From positions 1 through 46,337 of the forward strand of contig NZ_JAIXWA010000064.1 in NCBI RefSeq assembly GCF_027482425.1: a stretch of DNA of 46,337 bases, read 5' to 3'. A model generated the notes under the pieces. The model was not told where the DNA came from, searched no databases, and was given only the letters and a program-made list of their open reading frames with translations. Numbering within the stretch: position 1 is the first letter of the stretch; each line of letters starts with the position of its first letter. This document shows, piece after piece, positions 34,450-42,994 of this stretch. This stretch comes from Flavobacterium sp. (GTDB lineage: Bacteria > Bacteroidota > Bacteroidia > Flavobacteriales > Flavobacteriaceae). The translations under genes were made by a program, and so were the position numbers.

Positions 34450-34962
34450 ATGTCAACAGTATTACTAATTTTCTACATTCTGTCGGCATTTACCCTTGCC
34501 ACTGCCTTTTTGACGATTTACAGTAAAAACCCAATTCACAGTGCTATTTACTTAGTACTTTGTATGGTTTCGATTATGGGACATTATCTGTTATTTAATG
34601 CCCAGTTCTTAGCGCTAGTTCAACTCATTGTATATGCGGGTGCCATCATGGTATTGTTCCTTTTTACCATCATGTTGATGAACCTCAACAAAGAAGATGA
34701 AGTACACAAGCCACGCATGACACGTTATGCTGCAGTAATCATCTTTATTCTTTTGTGTGGGGTATTGACCTATGTATTTGTAGATACCAAACCCATCATG
34801 GGAGAATACGACGTTACCGGACAAGATTTTCAATCCATCAAAGTGTTGGGTAAAGTTTTGTTAAATGAATATATGGTTCCTTTTGAGTTTGTATCCATAT
34901 TACTACTCACAGCGATGTTGGGTGTAGTACTTTTGTCTAAAAAAGAAAAATCGACACGATAA
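34450..34962 (+). CDS. nuoJ: NADH-quinone oxidoreductase subunit J
   Basis: ND6-type membrane subunit of 170 residues with five hydrophobic segments. The conserved TM3 block is LVYAG-type: FLALVQLIVYAGAIMVLFLFTIMLMNL, where a pi-bulge forms in the known structures. It lies between nuoI and nuoK with gaps of 2 and 3 bases. Confidence 0.95.
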   Translation: MSTVLLIFYILSAFTLATAFLTIYSKNPIHSAIYLVLCMVSIMGHYLLFNAQFLALVQLIVYAGAIMVLFLFTIMLMNLNKEDEVHKPRMTRYAAVIIFILLCGVLTYVFVDTKPIMGEYDVTGQDFQSIKVLGKVLLNEYMVPFEFVSILLLTAMLGVVLLSKKEKSTR

Positions 34963-34965
34963 ACT

Positions 34966-35286
34966 ATGGAGAATATTTTAAATCATATCGGCATTGAAAA
35001 TTACCTATTTCTATCCGCAATCCTTTTTTGTATTGGGGTTTTCGGGGTGCTGTACCGAAGAAATGCAATCATTGTTTTCATGTCCATCGAAATCATGCTG
35101 AATGCTGTAAACTTATTGTTTGTCGCTTTCTCAACCTATCATCAAGATGCCGAAGGTCAGGTGTTCGTATTTTTCTCAATGGCCGTAGCCGCTGCTGAAG
35201 TGGCTGTAGGATTGGCTATTCTAGTTGCTATTTTCCGAAATATCGGTTCGATTGATATTGCTAATTTGAAAAATTTAAAAGGGTAA
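34966..35286 (+). CDS. nuoK: NADH-quinone oxidoreductase subunit K
   Basis: ND4L-type membrane subunit of 106 residues with three hydrophobic segments. The two conserved membrane glutamates are visible in the [18 protein letters not shown] and [17 protein letters not shown] blocks. It follows nuoJ by 3 bases and precedes nuoL by 6. Confidence 0.96.
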   Translation: MENILNHIGIENYLFLSAILFCIGVFGVLYRRNAIIVFMSIEIMLNAVNLLFVAFSTYHQDAEGQVFVFFSMAVAAAEVAVGLAILVAIFRNIGSIDIANLKNLKG

Positions 35287-35292
35287 GGTGCA

Positions 35293-37170
35293 ATGGAGAA
35301 GAATTTAGTTTTAATAGTTTTACTTGCCCCTTTTATCGGGTTCTTAGGGAATGTGTTCTTTGGTAAAAAAGCGGGAAAAGGATTCGCTGGCACTTTAGGA
35401 ACTGTAGCAGTGGCTATTTCGTTTGCCATCAGTGTCTATTTCTTTTTGCAGGTCAACCAAACGGGAAAACCCATTTCGGTTACCTTATTTGATTGGATTG
35501 CAGTAAGTAATTTCAAATTGGATATCGGTATTCTATTGGATCAATTGTCATTACTATGGTTGCTGTTTGTAACGGGTATTGGGTCGTTGATTCATTTATA
35601 TTCCATCAGTTATATGCATGAGGATGAAAACATGCATAAATTCTTTTCGTACCTCAATCTATTCGTGTTTTTCATGATTACGTTGGTGGTCGGAAGTAAT
35701 ATCCTTATCATGTTTATCGGATGGGAAGGCGTTGGATTGTGTTCTTACTTACTCATTGGCTTCTGGTACAAAAACCAAGAGTATAATGATGCTGCCAAAA
35801 AAGCATTCATCATGAACCGCATTGGGGATTTAGGATTCTTAATCGGAATTTTCATTTTAGGCTCTATGTTTTCTACCTTGGATTACGCGCAGTTGAAAGC
35901 TGCCATCACCGCTGGAAATGTGGATACGGCCAAACTAACTGTAGCGGCCTTGTGTTTATTCATCGGAGCTATGGGGAAATCAGCTCAATTACCTTTGTAT
36001 ACTTGGTTGCCCGATGCGATGGCAGGTCCAACACCCGTATCGGCATTGATTCACGCGGCGACAATGGTTACAGCGGGAATTTTTATGATTACGCGTTTAA
36101 ATTTCATATTCGACCTAACTCCACTTGTTCAAAATATTATTGCGATTGTCGGTGCTGTGACAGCTTTAGTTGCTGCTTCCATCGGTCTTTTCCAAAATGA
36201 CATCAAAAAAGTATTGGCGTATTCAACAGTATCGCAATTGGGACTTATGTTTTTAGCTTTAGGACTTGGAGCATATAACGTGGCCGTTTTCCATGTAATC
36301 ACACATGCCTTCTTCAAAGCGTGTTTGTTCTTAGGTTCGGGATCAGTGATTCATGCCATGCACCACGAACAAGATATGCGCCGCATGGGTGGGTTACGTA
36401 AAATCATGCCCATCACTTTTGCCACAATGATGATTGCAACGTTGGCGATTTCAGGGATTCCTCCGTTTTCTGGATTTTTCTCGAAGGATGAAATTCTTCT
36501 GACCGCTTTCCATGCCAATATCCCTCTATGGATCATTGCATCTTTGGCGTCCATCATGACGGCTTTCTACATGTTCCGATTGATGTATCTCACATTTTAT
36601 CGCGACTTCCGTGGCACAGAGGAACAAAAACATCATTTGCACGAGAGTCCTAGTTTTATGACGTTACCCTTAATAGTATTAGCCATTTTGTCGTTGGTTG
36701 GTGGGGTAATCAGCTTGCCTTTTGGAGGCAGTTGGTTAAATCACTACCTAGCGCCTTTATTTAGTGAAAGTCATGCAGAACATCATTTAGGAACTACTGA
36801 ATATATTTTAATGGCCGTAGCTGTTGCCGGTGGATTGATTGGAATTGGGATGGCGTATGCGAAGTTCTTAAAAGGTGGTGCTGTTCCGAAAGAGGATGAT
36901 GAAATGACCGGATTGGCCAAAACAATTTACCACAAATATTATGTAGATGAAGGCTATATGGCTTTGATTGTAAAACCCATTAATGGCTTAGCACGCTTTT
37001 TCCGGGATACACTTGAACCTGCTTTATCCCAATTGGTTTTCAGTTTGGGCACATTAGCCAACGGTATAGGAAACTTAGGTGCACGTGTTCAAAACGGAAG
37101 TATCGGATTGTATCTATTTGCTTTTGTAATTGGATTTAGTGTCCTTTTCATCTATTTGTTTTTAGCTTAA
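35293..37170 (+). CDS. nuoL: NADH-quinone oxidoreductase subunit L
   Basis: ND5-type antiporter-like subunit at the far end of the membrane arm. It has 625 residues and about 16 hydrophobic segments. Family landmarks are LFIGWEGVGLCSYLLIGFWY (TM5 Glu), GAMGKSAQLPLYTWLPDAMAGPTPVSALIHAATMVTAG (TM7 Lys and broken helix) and the ISGIPPFSGFFSKDEIL segment. The C-terminal lateral helix region (about residues 540 to 625) is present. Confidence 0.97.
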   Translation: MEKNLVLIVLLAPFIGFLGNVFFGKKAGKGFAGTLGTVAVAISFAISVYFFLQVNQTGKPISVTLFDWIAVSNFKLDIGILLDQLSLLWLLFVTGIGSLIHLYSISYMHEDENMHKFFSYLNLFVFFMITLVVGSNILIMFIGWEGVGLCSYLLIGFWYKNQEYNDAAKKAFIMNRIGDLGFLIGIFILGSMFSTLDYAQLKAAITAGNVDTAKLTVAALCLFIGAMGKSAQLPLYTWLPDAMAGPTPVSALIHAATMVTAGIFMITRLNFIFDLTPLVQNIIAIVGAVTALVAASIGLFQNDIKKVLAYSTVSQLGLMFLALGLGAYNVAVFHVITHAFFKACLFLGSGSVIHAMHHEQDMRRMGGLRKIMPITFATMMIATLAISGIPPFSGFFSKDEILLTAFHANIPLWIIASLASIMTAFYMFRLMYLTFYRDFRGTEEQKHHLHESPSFMTLPLIVLAILSLVGGVISLPFGGSWLNHYLAPLFSESHAEHHLGTTEYILMAVAVAGGLIGIGMAYAKFLKGGAVPKEDDEMTGLAKTIYHKYYVDEGYMALIVKPINGLARFFRDTLEPALSQLVFSLGTLANGIGNLGARVQNGSIGLYLFAFVIGFSVLFIYLFLA

Positions 37171-37182
37171 AAAATTATCCTG

Positions 37183-38622
37183 ATGGACGTAACTACTCTA
37201 TTACTTTTATTACTTATCGGTGCTGTATGTACCTATTTGGCTGGCGATAAACTGGCTTCCAAAGTGGCTTTACTTTTTAGTACCGCTGCCATGGGAATTA
37301 CCTTATTTCTTTTGGCAACCGTAAGTGATTTCAGTACACTTAATGTTTCTTTACCTTGGATTTCTTCACCCAAAGCATTTTTTGCCTTAAAGGTTGATGG
37401 CTTAGCATTGGCGATGGTTTTACTCACCACCGTATTAACGCCGCTTATCCTGCTTAGTTCCTTTGCTAATGCATTTAAAAATGCCAAAAGCATATATGCG
37501 TTAATTCTCTTCATGGCGTTTGCTATGGCGGGTACATTTTTGGCCGCCGACGGACTTCTTTATTATATTTTCTGGGAATTAGCTTTAATCCCCATCTACT
37601 TTATCGCGTTGTTGTGGGGGAATGATGCCATTGAAACACGCAAAAAAGCCGTACTTAAGTTTTTCATTTATACCTTAGGTGGATCCTTATTCATGTTGGT
37701 TGCTTTCGCCTATTTATACCAAAAAGCAGGAAGTTTCTTACTCAGCGATTTGTATGCTTTACAACTTAGCACTGAGGAGCAAACGTGGATTTTCTTGGCC
37801 TTCTTTTTAGCGTATGCGATTAAAATTCCTGTAGTTCCTTTCCATACCTGGCAGGCTGATGTGTATCAAAAAGCACCAACAGTAGGTACTATGTTGCTCT
37901 CGGGAGTCATGTTAAAAATGGGATTGTACAGTGTAATCCGTTGGCAACTCCCTATTGCCCCTTTGGCAGCAAAAACGTACATGCCCATCCTTTTAGGACT
38001 TAGTATCGCGGGTGTCATTTATGGATCTATCGCCGCTTTACGTCAAAAAGATATCAAACGATTATTGGCTTACTCCTCGTTAGCCCACGTAGGTTTAATT
38101 GCAGCGGGCTGTTATAGTCTCACTTTCGATGGTTTAAGTGGTGCCGTATCGCAAATGATTGCACACGGTTTTGTGATTGTCGGGTTGTTTTACGCCGCTG
38201 AAATCATTTACCGCCGTTTGGAAACACGAAATATTGAGGCTATGGGCGGAATTCGCGTTCAAACCCCAAAATTCACTTCCTTATTTATGATTTTGGTTTT
38301 GGCCTCTGTAGCCTTGCCCGGCACGTATAACTTTGTAGGGGAGTTTACCGTGCTGTATAGTTTATCGCAAATCAATGTGTGGTATGCGGTTCTTGGTGGA
38401 ACTACAATCATTTTAGGGGCTTATTACATGTTGAAGATGTTTCAAAATGTAATGTTGGGTGAAGCCAATGCCAAACTTTTTGCCGAAGTAACTCTCGGTG
38501 AAACCTTTGTAATGGTAGTGCTCATTGCCTTCTTATTGTTCTTTGGGTTGTATCCTAAACCTTTATTGGACTTGGTCAATCCATCGCTACAAGAAATCTT
38601 TACATTAATCAACCGTTCTTAA
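37183..38622 (+). CDS. nuoM: NADH-quinone oxidoreductase subunit M
   Basis: ND4-type antiporter-like proton-pumping subunit, 479 residues with about 14 hydrophobic segments. Landmarks are YYIFWELALIPIYFIALLWG (TM5 Glu), AYAIKIPVVPFHTWQADVYQKAPTVGTMLLSGVMLKMGLYSVIRW (TM7 and TM8) and LPGTYNFVGEF. It lies 12 bases after nuoL and 13 before nuoN. Confidence 0.97.
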   Translation: MDVTTLLLLLLIGAVCTYLAGDKLASKVALLFSTAAMGITLFLLATVSDFSTLNVSLPWISSPKAFFALKVDGLALAMVLLTTVLTPLILLSSFANAFKNAKSIYALILFMAFAMAGTFLAADGLLYYIFWELALIPIYFIALLWGNDAIETRKKAVLKFFIYTLGGSLFMLVAFAYLYQKAGSFLLSDLYALQLSTEEQTWIFLAFFLAYAIKIPVVPFHTWQADVYQKAPTVGTMLLSGVMLKMGLYSVIRWQLPIAPLAAKTYMPILLGLSIAGVIYGSIAALRQKDIKRLLAYSSLAHVGLIAAGCYSLTFDGLSGAVSQMIAHGFVIVGLFYAAEIIYRRLETRNIEAMGGIRVQTPKFTSLFMILVLASVALPGTYNFVGEFTVLYSLSQINVWYAVLGGTTIILGAYYMLKMFQNVMLGEANAKLFAEVTLGETFVMVVLIAFLLFFGLYPKPLLDLVNPSLQEIFTLINRS

Positions 38623-38635
38623 TTCTGTCATACGA

Positions 38636-40006
38636 ATGAATACACTAATCGCTGTATCAGGTTTAGGCATCTTCTGTCTTTTAGCTGAAATTATCAATCT
38701 GAGAAAAGCCATTGTACCGGTTTCCGTGGTTGCTTTGTTAGCGATCCTTGGACTTACGATTTCCGAATTTAACCATCCTTCTTCATGGTACTATAACATG
38801 ATTGTGGTATCTAATTTTTCGGTGGCCTTTTCTAGCTTATTTATCGTTTTGACCGTTTTTCTAATTCTGATGAGCGGGGATTATTACAAAGACAAACCAT
38901 CCAAATTCTCCGATTTTATTGCTATAAAAATCTTTTTGTTGGCTGGAGCCATCGCCATGGTTTCGTTTGGAAATTTATCGATGTTTTTCATCGGTATTGA
39001 AATTCTTTCTATCGCGTTGTATATCCTTGCAGGGAGTGAACGCTTAAGCCTACTGAGCAATGAAGCGGGTATGAAATACTTCTTGTTGGGCTCTTTCGCT
39101 TCTGGATTTATTCTTTTCGGAATTTGTTTGGTTTACGGCGCTACGGGTTACTTTGATGTAGCCGAAATCTATGAATTGTCACAAGGGGCCGGACTTCCTA
39201 TTTGGTTCTATTTTGGAATTACCATGATGCTTATTGGAATGTTGTTCAAAATTGCTGCAGCACCGTTCCATTTTTGGGCACCTGATGTGTATGAGGGTTC
39301 TCCCACTTTGGTGACCGCTACCATGAGCACTTTGGCTAAAGTTGTGGCCGTGGCTACGTTATACAAATTGGTTACGGGCTTGAACAAAGAAATGCCCTAC
39401 TCCTTTGAAATAGCGCTTTTAGCTGTTGCCATTTTAACCATGTTTGTAGGGAACCTTTTGGCTTTACGTCAAGAGAATGTAAAACGAATGATGGCTTTTT
39501 CAGGTATTTCACATGCCGGATTTATGCTTTTGGCTTTGTTAAGTTTAACCACCGCTGCCGGTACCCTTTTCTATTATACTGCAGCGTATGCTTTGGCGGG
39601 TATTGCTGCCTTTGCTGTTATAACTGCCGTTACCAAAAATAAAGAGACGCAGAACGTTGCTGATTTCAATGGGTTGGGAAAACGCCACCCGATCCTCGCT
39701 GCAATTCTCACCATGGCCTTATTATCTATGGCGGGGATTCCAATTTTTGCGGGCTTTTTTGCAAAATTCTCCCTGTTCACCCAAACTATTGAAGCGGGTT
39801 ATTTAATTGCCGTTATTGTAGGAGTAGTGAATTCAATCATTAGTATTGGCTACTATTTTAAACTAATTTTAGCCATGTACAATAAAGAAGCCGATGACGA
39901 AGCAACATCCATATCTTGGGTATATACCTTGGTCGCTATTGTAGCTATTGCACTCAATATCGGTATGGGAATTTACCCGAGTTGTATGATGGATTTATTG
40001 AAATAA
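38636..40006 (+). CDS. nuoN: NADH-quinone oxidoreductase subunit N
   Basis: ND2-type antiporter-like subunit and last gene of the operon, 456 residues with about 14 hydrophobic segments. Landmarks are FFIGIEILSIALYILAGSE, FKIAAAPFHFWAPDVYEGSPTLVTATMSTLAKV and MAFSGISHAGFMLLAL, then MAGIPIFAGFFAKFSLF. It is followed by a terminator 20 bases after the stop codon. Confidence 0.96.
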   Translation: MNTLIAVSGLGIFCLLAEIINLRKAIVPVSVVALLAILGLTISEFNHPSSWYYNMIVVSNFSVAFSSLFIVLTVFLILMSGDYYKDKPSKFSDFIAIKIFLLAGAIAMVSFGNLSMFFIGIEILSIALYILAGSERLSLLSNEAGMKYFLLGSFASGFILFGICLVYGATGYFDVAEIYELSQGAGLPIWFYFGITMMLIGMLFKIAAAPFHFWAPDVYEGSPTLVTATMSTLAKVVAVATLYKLVTGLNKEMPYSFEIALLAVAILTMFVGNLLALRQENVKRMMAFSGISHAGFMLLALLSLTTAAGTLFYYTAAYALAGIAAFAVITAVTKNKETQNVADFNGLGKRHPILAAILTMALLSMAGIPIFAGFFAKFSLFTQTIEAGYLIAVIVGVVNSIISIGYYFKLILAMYNKEADDEATSISWVYTLVAIVAIALNIGMGIYPSCMMDLLK

Positions 40007-40026
40007 TCAGACGATTTTCAATACCT

Positions 40027-40057
40027 AAAGGCTGTCCCAACGGATGGCCTTTTTTTA
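40027..40057 (+). terminator. Terminator of the nuo operon
   Basis: An 11-bp stem, AAAGGCTGTCC at 40027-40037 with GGATGGCCTTT at 40042-40052 (two wobble pairs), is followed by T residues. Confidence 0.85.
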
Positions 40058-40124
40058 TGAACAATGGCGAATTTTAACGCTTGTTCTTTCCCGTCATTTT
40101 CATCCGATTCGCTACTTTTATACC

Positions 40125-41393
40125 ATGTATGCGTTAGTCGATTGCAATAATTTTTATGCCTCCTGTGAACGGGTGTTCCAACCGCAATTGGTAGGAAAAC
40201 CCATTGTGGTGCTGTCCAACAATGACGGTTGTGTCATTGCGCGGAGTTATGAAGCAAAAGACTTGGGAATTCCCATGGGTGCGCCCGAATTTGAATGCCG
40301 CCCACTGATCAGAAAACACGGCATCCATGTCTTTTCATCCAATTATGCACTGTATGGAGACATGAGTAGTCGCGTAATGAAAATTTTAGAGGGGTTTACA
40401 CCTCATGTTGAAGTCTACAGTATCGACGAAGCCTTCCTGAATTTTGACGGCATGCACGCTATCAACTGGCAGGATTATGGAATTCAAATGCGAAAGCGCG
40501 TCTTGAAATGGTTGAGTATTCCCATTTCTGTTGGCTTTGCGCCCTCTAAAGCCTTGGCTAAAATTGCTAATAAAATTGCCAAAAAATTCCCTGAACACAC
40601 CCAAGGCTCGTATGTCATCGACAGCGAAGAAAAACGAATCAAAGCGTTAAAATGGACGGCCATAGAGGACGTTTGGGGCATCGGTTTTCGATTGACAAAA
40701 AAAATGAAAGCACGCCAGATTCATACGGCTTACGATTTCACACTGCCACAACATGAGTCCTACATTCAAAAAGAAATGGGTGTGGTTGGGAACCGTTTGC
40801 GTTTGGAATTGTTGGGTCAGTCGGTGCTGGAACTCGAAGAGCCTAAAGATAAAAAACACATCGCTGTAACCCGAAGTTTTGAAGGCCGCATCAGTAGCCT
40901 CGACGAATTGAAAGAGCGAGTATCGACTTTTGCGTCGATTTGTGGTGAAAAGTTACGAAAACAACAATCCGACTGCCAAGTAGTTACCGTGTATTTGCGC
41001 AAAGATAAATTTCATAATCCCGATAACGGACGGTATAATTTTTATGCACAAGAAACCTTACCGTTTCCTACCCATTCGAGTATTACGCTCAGTCAAACCG
41101 CTACCCGTATGATTGCACAGCTGTTTCGCGAAGGTGAAGAATACAAAAAAACAGGCGTGATTGTATCATCAATTACCCCACAAAACCAAAAGCAGTTCAA
41201 TTTGTTTCAAGATGAAAATCCAAAACACGAAGCGCTGATGAGAGTAATGGATGCCTATTTCAAAAAAACGGGAGAGCGAAAAATCCGCTTGGGAATGCAC
41301 GATTTGAATCGTACGTGGAAGATGAAGCAAAACCATTTGTCGCCCAAATTCACCACCAATATTAACGATATCATTACGGTACAATGTCGCTAG
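40125..41393 (+). CDS. umuC: Y-family DNA polymerase, UmuC subunit of polymerase V
   Basis: Translesion DNA polymerase that copies damaged template with low fidelity. The catalytic carboxylates are in MYALVDCNNFYASCERVF at the N-terminus and VYSIDEAFLNFDGM around residue 105. SVGFAPSKALAKIANKIAKK and the helix-hairpin-helix region VWGIGFRLTKKMK follow, and the C-terminal part matches UmuC and not DinB. I start at 40125 (422 residues); an ATG at 40044 would begin inside the nuo terminator and add an unrelated N-terminus. A TACTTTTA at 40113-40120 is a candidate -7 element. The 3' end overlaps umuD by 10 bases. Confidence 0.93.
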   Translation: MYALVDCNNFYASCERVFQPQLVGKPIVVLSNNDGCVIARSYEAKDLGIPMGAPEFECRPLIRKHGIHVFSSNYALYGDMSSRVMKILEGFTPHVEVYSIDEAFLNFDGMHAINWQDYGIQMRKRVLKWLSIPISVGFAPSKALAKIANKIAKKFPEHTQGSYVIDSEEKRIKALKWTAIEDVWGIGFRLTKKMKARQIHTAYDFTLPQHESYIQKEMGVVGNRLRLELLGQSVLELEEPKDKKHIAVTRSFEGRISSLDELKERVSTFASICGEKLRKQQSDCQVVTVYLRKDKFHNPDNGRYNFYAQETLPFPTHSSITLSQTATRMIAQLFREGEEYKKTGVIVSSITPQNQKQFNLFQDENPKHEALMRVMDAYFKKTGERKIRLGMHDLNRTWKMKQNHLSPKFTTNINDIITVQCR

Positions 41394-41821
41394 AAAACGC
41401 TAAACTCACTTTTTTCATCCCCGATTTAAGTCCGAAGGAAGGACTCCCCTATTTCTCAGGCGGAATCAAAGCGGGGTTTCCTTCACCGGCGGCCGACTTT
41501 GATGAAGCAAAAATCAGTTTGGACAACGTATTAGTGCGCAACCGCGAGGCAACCTTCTACGCGAAAGCTTCTGGAAATTCAATGATTGGTGCCGGAATAG
41601 ACGATGGCGATATCATGGTCATTGACCGTAGTTTGGAACCCGTTCATAACAAAATTGCCGTATGCTGTATTGACGGGGAATTTACGGTAAAACGCATTCG
41701 AAAAGAAAAAAATGCCGTGTATTTAATGCCTGAAAATCCCCACTATCCTCCCATTTTAATCACAGAAGAAAATGAACTGATTATTTGGGGTATAGTAACC
41801 TATGTCATTAAAAGTGTGTAA
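41384..41821 (+). CDS. umuD: UmuD-type S24 autoprotease subunit of DNA polymerase V
   Basis: UmuD is cleaved by itself on activated RecA and then works with UmuC. The 145-residue protein has the serine of the catalytic dyad in KASGNSMIGAGIDDGDIMVID and the lysine in GEFTVKRIRKEK. The cleavage site corresponds to the AG of IKAGFPSPAADF near residue 30, where E. coli UmuD has CG. In E. coli the order is umuD-umuC; here umuD comes after umuC and starts inside its last codons, which implies translational coupling and two products in fixed ratio. No SOS-type operator could be identified with confidence upstream of umuC. Confidence 0.93.
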   Translation: MSLENAKLTFFIPDLSPKEGLPYFSGGIKAGFPSPAADFDEAKISLDNVLVRNREATFYAKASGNSMIGAGIDDGDIMVIDRSLEPVHNKIAVCCIDGEFTVKRIRKEKNAVYLMPENPHYPPILITEENELIIWGIVTYVIKSV

Positions 41822-41831
41822 AAAGAGTAGG

Positions 41832-42677
41832 ATGTGGAAAAAAAGTAACTTCTATGTAGGCATTCTTGCGTTACTTATGCTTGCAAAAGGATGGGCACAA
41901 TCCGAGAAATTTTCGGTGATGACTTACAACATCCGACTCGATGTAGCCTCTGATGGTGTAAACCGATGGGACAATCGAAAAATCCCACTTTTGCATCAAA
42001 TCAACACCATACATCCCGATGTGTTGGGCGTACAAGAAGCACTTCCCCATCAAGTGATAGAATTGCAAAAAGGCATGCCCGATTATCAAAAAGTGGGCGT
42101 AGGTAGGGAAGAAAATCAAACAGGAGAAGCCAGTTGTGTATTCATAAAAACCAGTCGTTTTATGATTAAAGATAGCGGGACGTTCTGGTTATCGAGTACC
42201 CCTGAAAAAATTTCACGCGGTTGGGATGCCGCTTGCAATCGCGTCTGTAGCTTTGTGCATCTTGAAGACCGCTTGACTGGAAAAAAATGCTGGGTATTCA
42301 ATACGCATTGGGATCATGTTGGAGAACAAGCACGAACAGAAAGCTTAGTACTTATCTTAGCACAAATTGCCGTTCGAAATCCCAAGAATGAACCCGTAAT
42401 CCTTATGGGCGATTTTAATACCACTCCTGAACATCCTCGTTTGAAGTTGCTAAAAGAGGATTGGGTAAATAGTTATACCGCTATGAATCCCGATAGTAAG
42501 CTAGGGACATTCAATGGATTTCATACTGACAAACCCGAAAACAACTACATTGATTACATTTGGGTTTCTCGCCAATATTTTAAAATCCATTCTAGTCAAA
42601 TTCTATCAGAAAAACCTAATCATCAATGGCTATCTGACCATTATCCTGTAGTAAGTATTGTTGAAATAAAACTATAG
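41832..42677 (+). CDS. Secreted endonuclease/exonuclease/phosphatase-family protein
   Basis: The protein (281 residues) has the fold and motifs of the DNase I-like superfamily: FSVMTYNIRLD at the N-terminus of the mature part, DVLGVQEAL (the metal-binding Glu), VFNTHWDHVG, PVILMGDFNTTPEHPRL and WLSDHYPVVSIVEI with the catalytic DH pair. A signal peptide, MWKKSNFYVGILALLMLAKGWAQ, indicates export. Relatives act on nucleic acids, phospholipids or sugar phosphates, so the substrate is open. I start at 41832 rather than 41802, because only the former puts the signal peptide at the N-terminus. It follows umuD by 10 bases and is probably cotranscribed, though a link to DNA repair is unlikely for an exported protein. 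Confidence 0.88.
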   Translation: MWKKSNFYVGILALLMLAKGWAQSEKFSVMTYNIRLDVASDGVNRWDNRKIPLLHQINTIHPDVLGVQEALPHQVIELQKGMPDYQKVGVGREENQTGEASCVFIKTSRFMIKDSGTFWLSSTPEKISRGWDAACNRVCSFVHLEDRLTGKKCWVFNTHWDHVGEQARTESLVLILAQIAVRNPKNEPVILMGDFNTTPEHPRLKLLKEDWVNSYTAMNPDSKLGTFNGFHTDKPENNYIDYIWVSRQYFKIHSSQILSEKPNHQWLSDHYPVVSIVEIKL

Positions 42678-42725
42678 TCTAAATGGGGTAGATCACAAAT
42701 CTTTCACCGCTTTTTTCGCTAAAAT

Positions 42726-42757
42726 AAAAAAGCTCCAAACGAAGGTTTGAAGCTTTG
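42726..42757 (-). terminator. Terminator of tRNA-Leu
   Basis: On the minus strand AAGCTTCAAAC pairs with GTTTGGAGCTT (one wobble pair), with a CTTC loop, followed by TTTTTTATTTT. It starts immediately past the tRNA 3' end. Confidence 0.8.
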
Positions 42758-42837
42758 TACCCGGAGTGGGAATCGAACCCACACTCCTAAGAACACGAGT
42801 TTGAGTCGTGCGCGTCTACCAATTCCGCCATCCGGGC
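42758..42837 (-). tRNA. tRNA-Leu (anticodon CAA)
   Basis: On the minus strand the acceptor stem GCCCGGA pairs with TCCGGGT (one G-T pair), with A as discriminator base. The D-arm TGGCGGAATTGGTAGACGC is typical of tRNA-Leu. The anticodon stem CACGA/TCGTG encloses CTCAAAC, so the anticodon is CAA, which reads UUG. The variable arm is long (class II) and the T arm is GTGGGTTCGATTCCCAC. CCA is not encoded. Confidence 0.96.
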
Positions 42838-42861
42838 ATGGATTTAGTGTTTTTGTGGGTG

Positions 42862-42890
42862 CAAATGTACATAAAAATTGAAATAAACAA
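42862..42890 (-). promoter_or_regulatory. Promoter of tRNA-Leu
   Basis: On the minus strand TTG (42890-42888) and TACATTTG (42869-42862) are 18 bases apart. It predicts a leader of about 20 bases, divergent from the prs promoter. Confidence 0.6.
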
Positions 42891-42935
42891 GAAAAAAATA
42901 CTGAAAAATATAGGCCTTCAGTCAGATTTTATTTC

Positions 42936-42943
42936 TAAATTTG
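42936..42943 (+). promoter_or_regulatory. -7 element of prs-rplY
   Basis: TAAATTTG fits TAnnTTTG and predicts a leader of about 45 bases before the prs ATG. Confidence 0.55.
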
Positions 42944-42994
42944 CACCTCAATAAACACAACACACACTAACTCACTACTAAACAACCGATTAAA

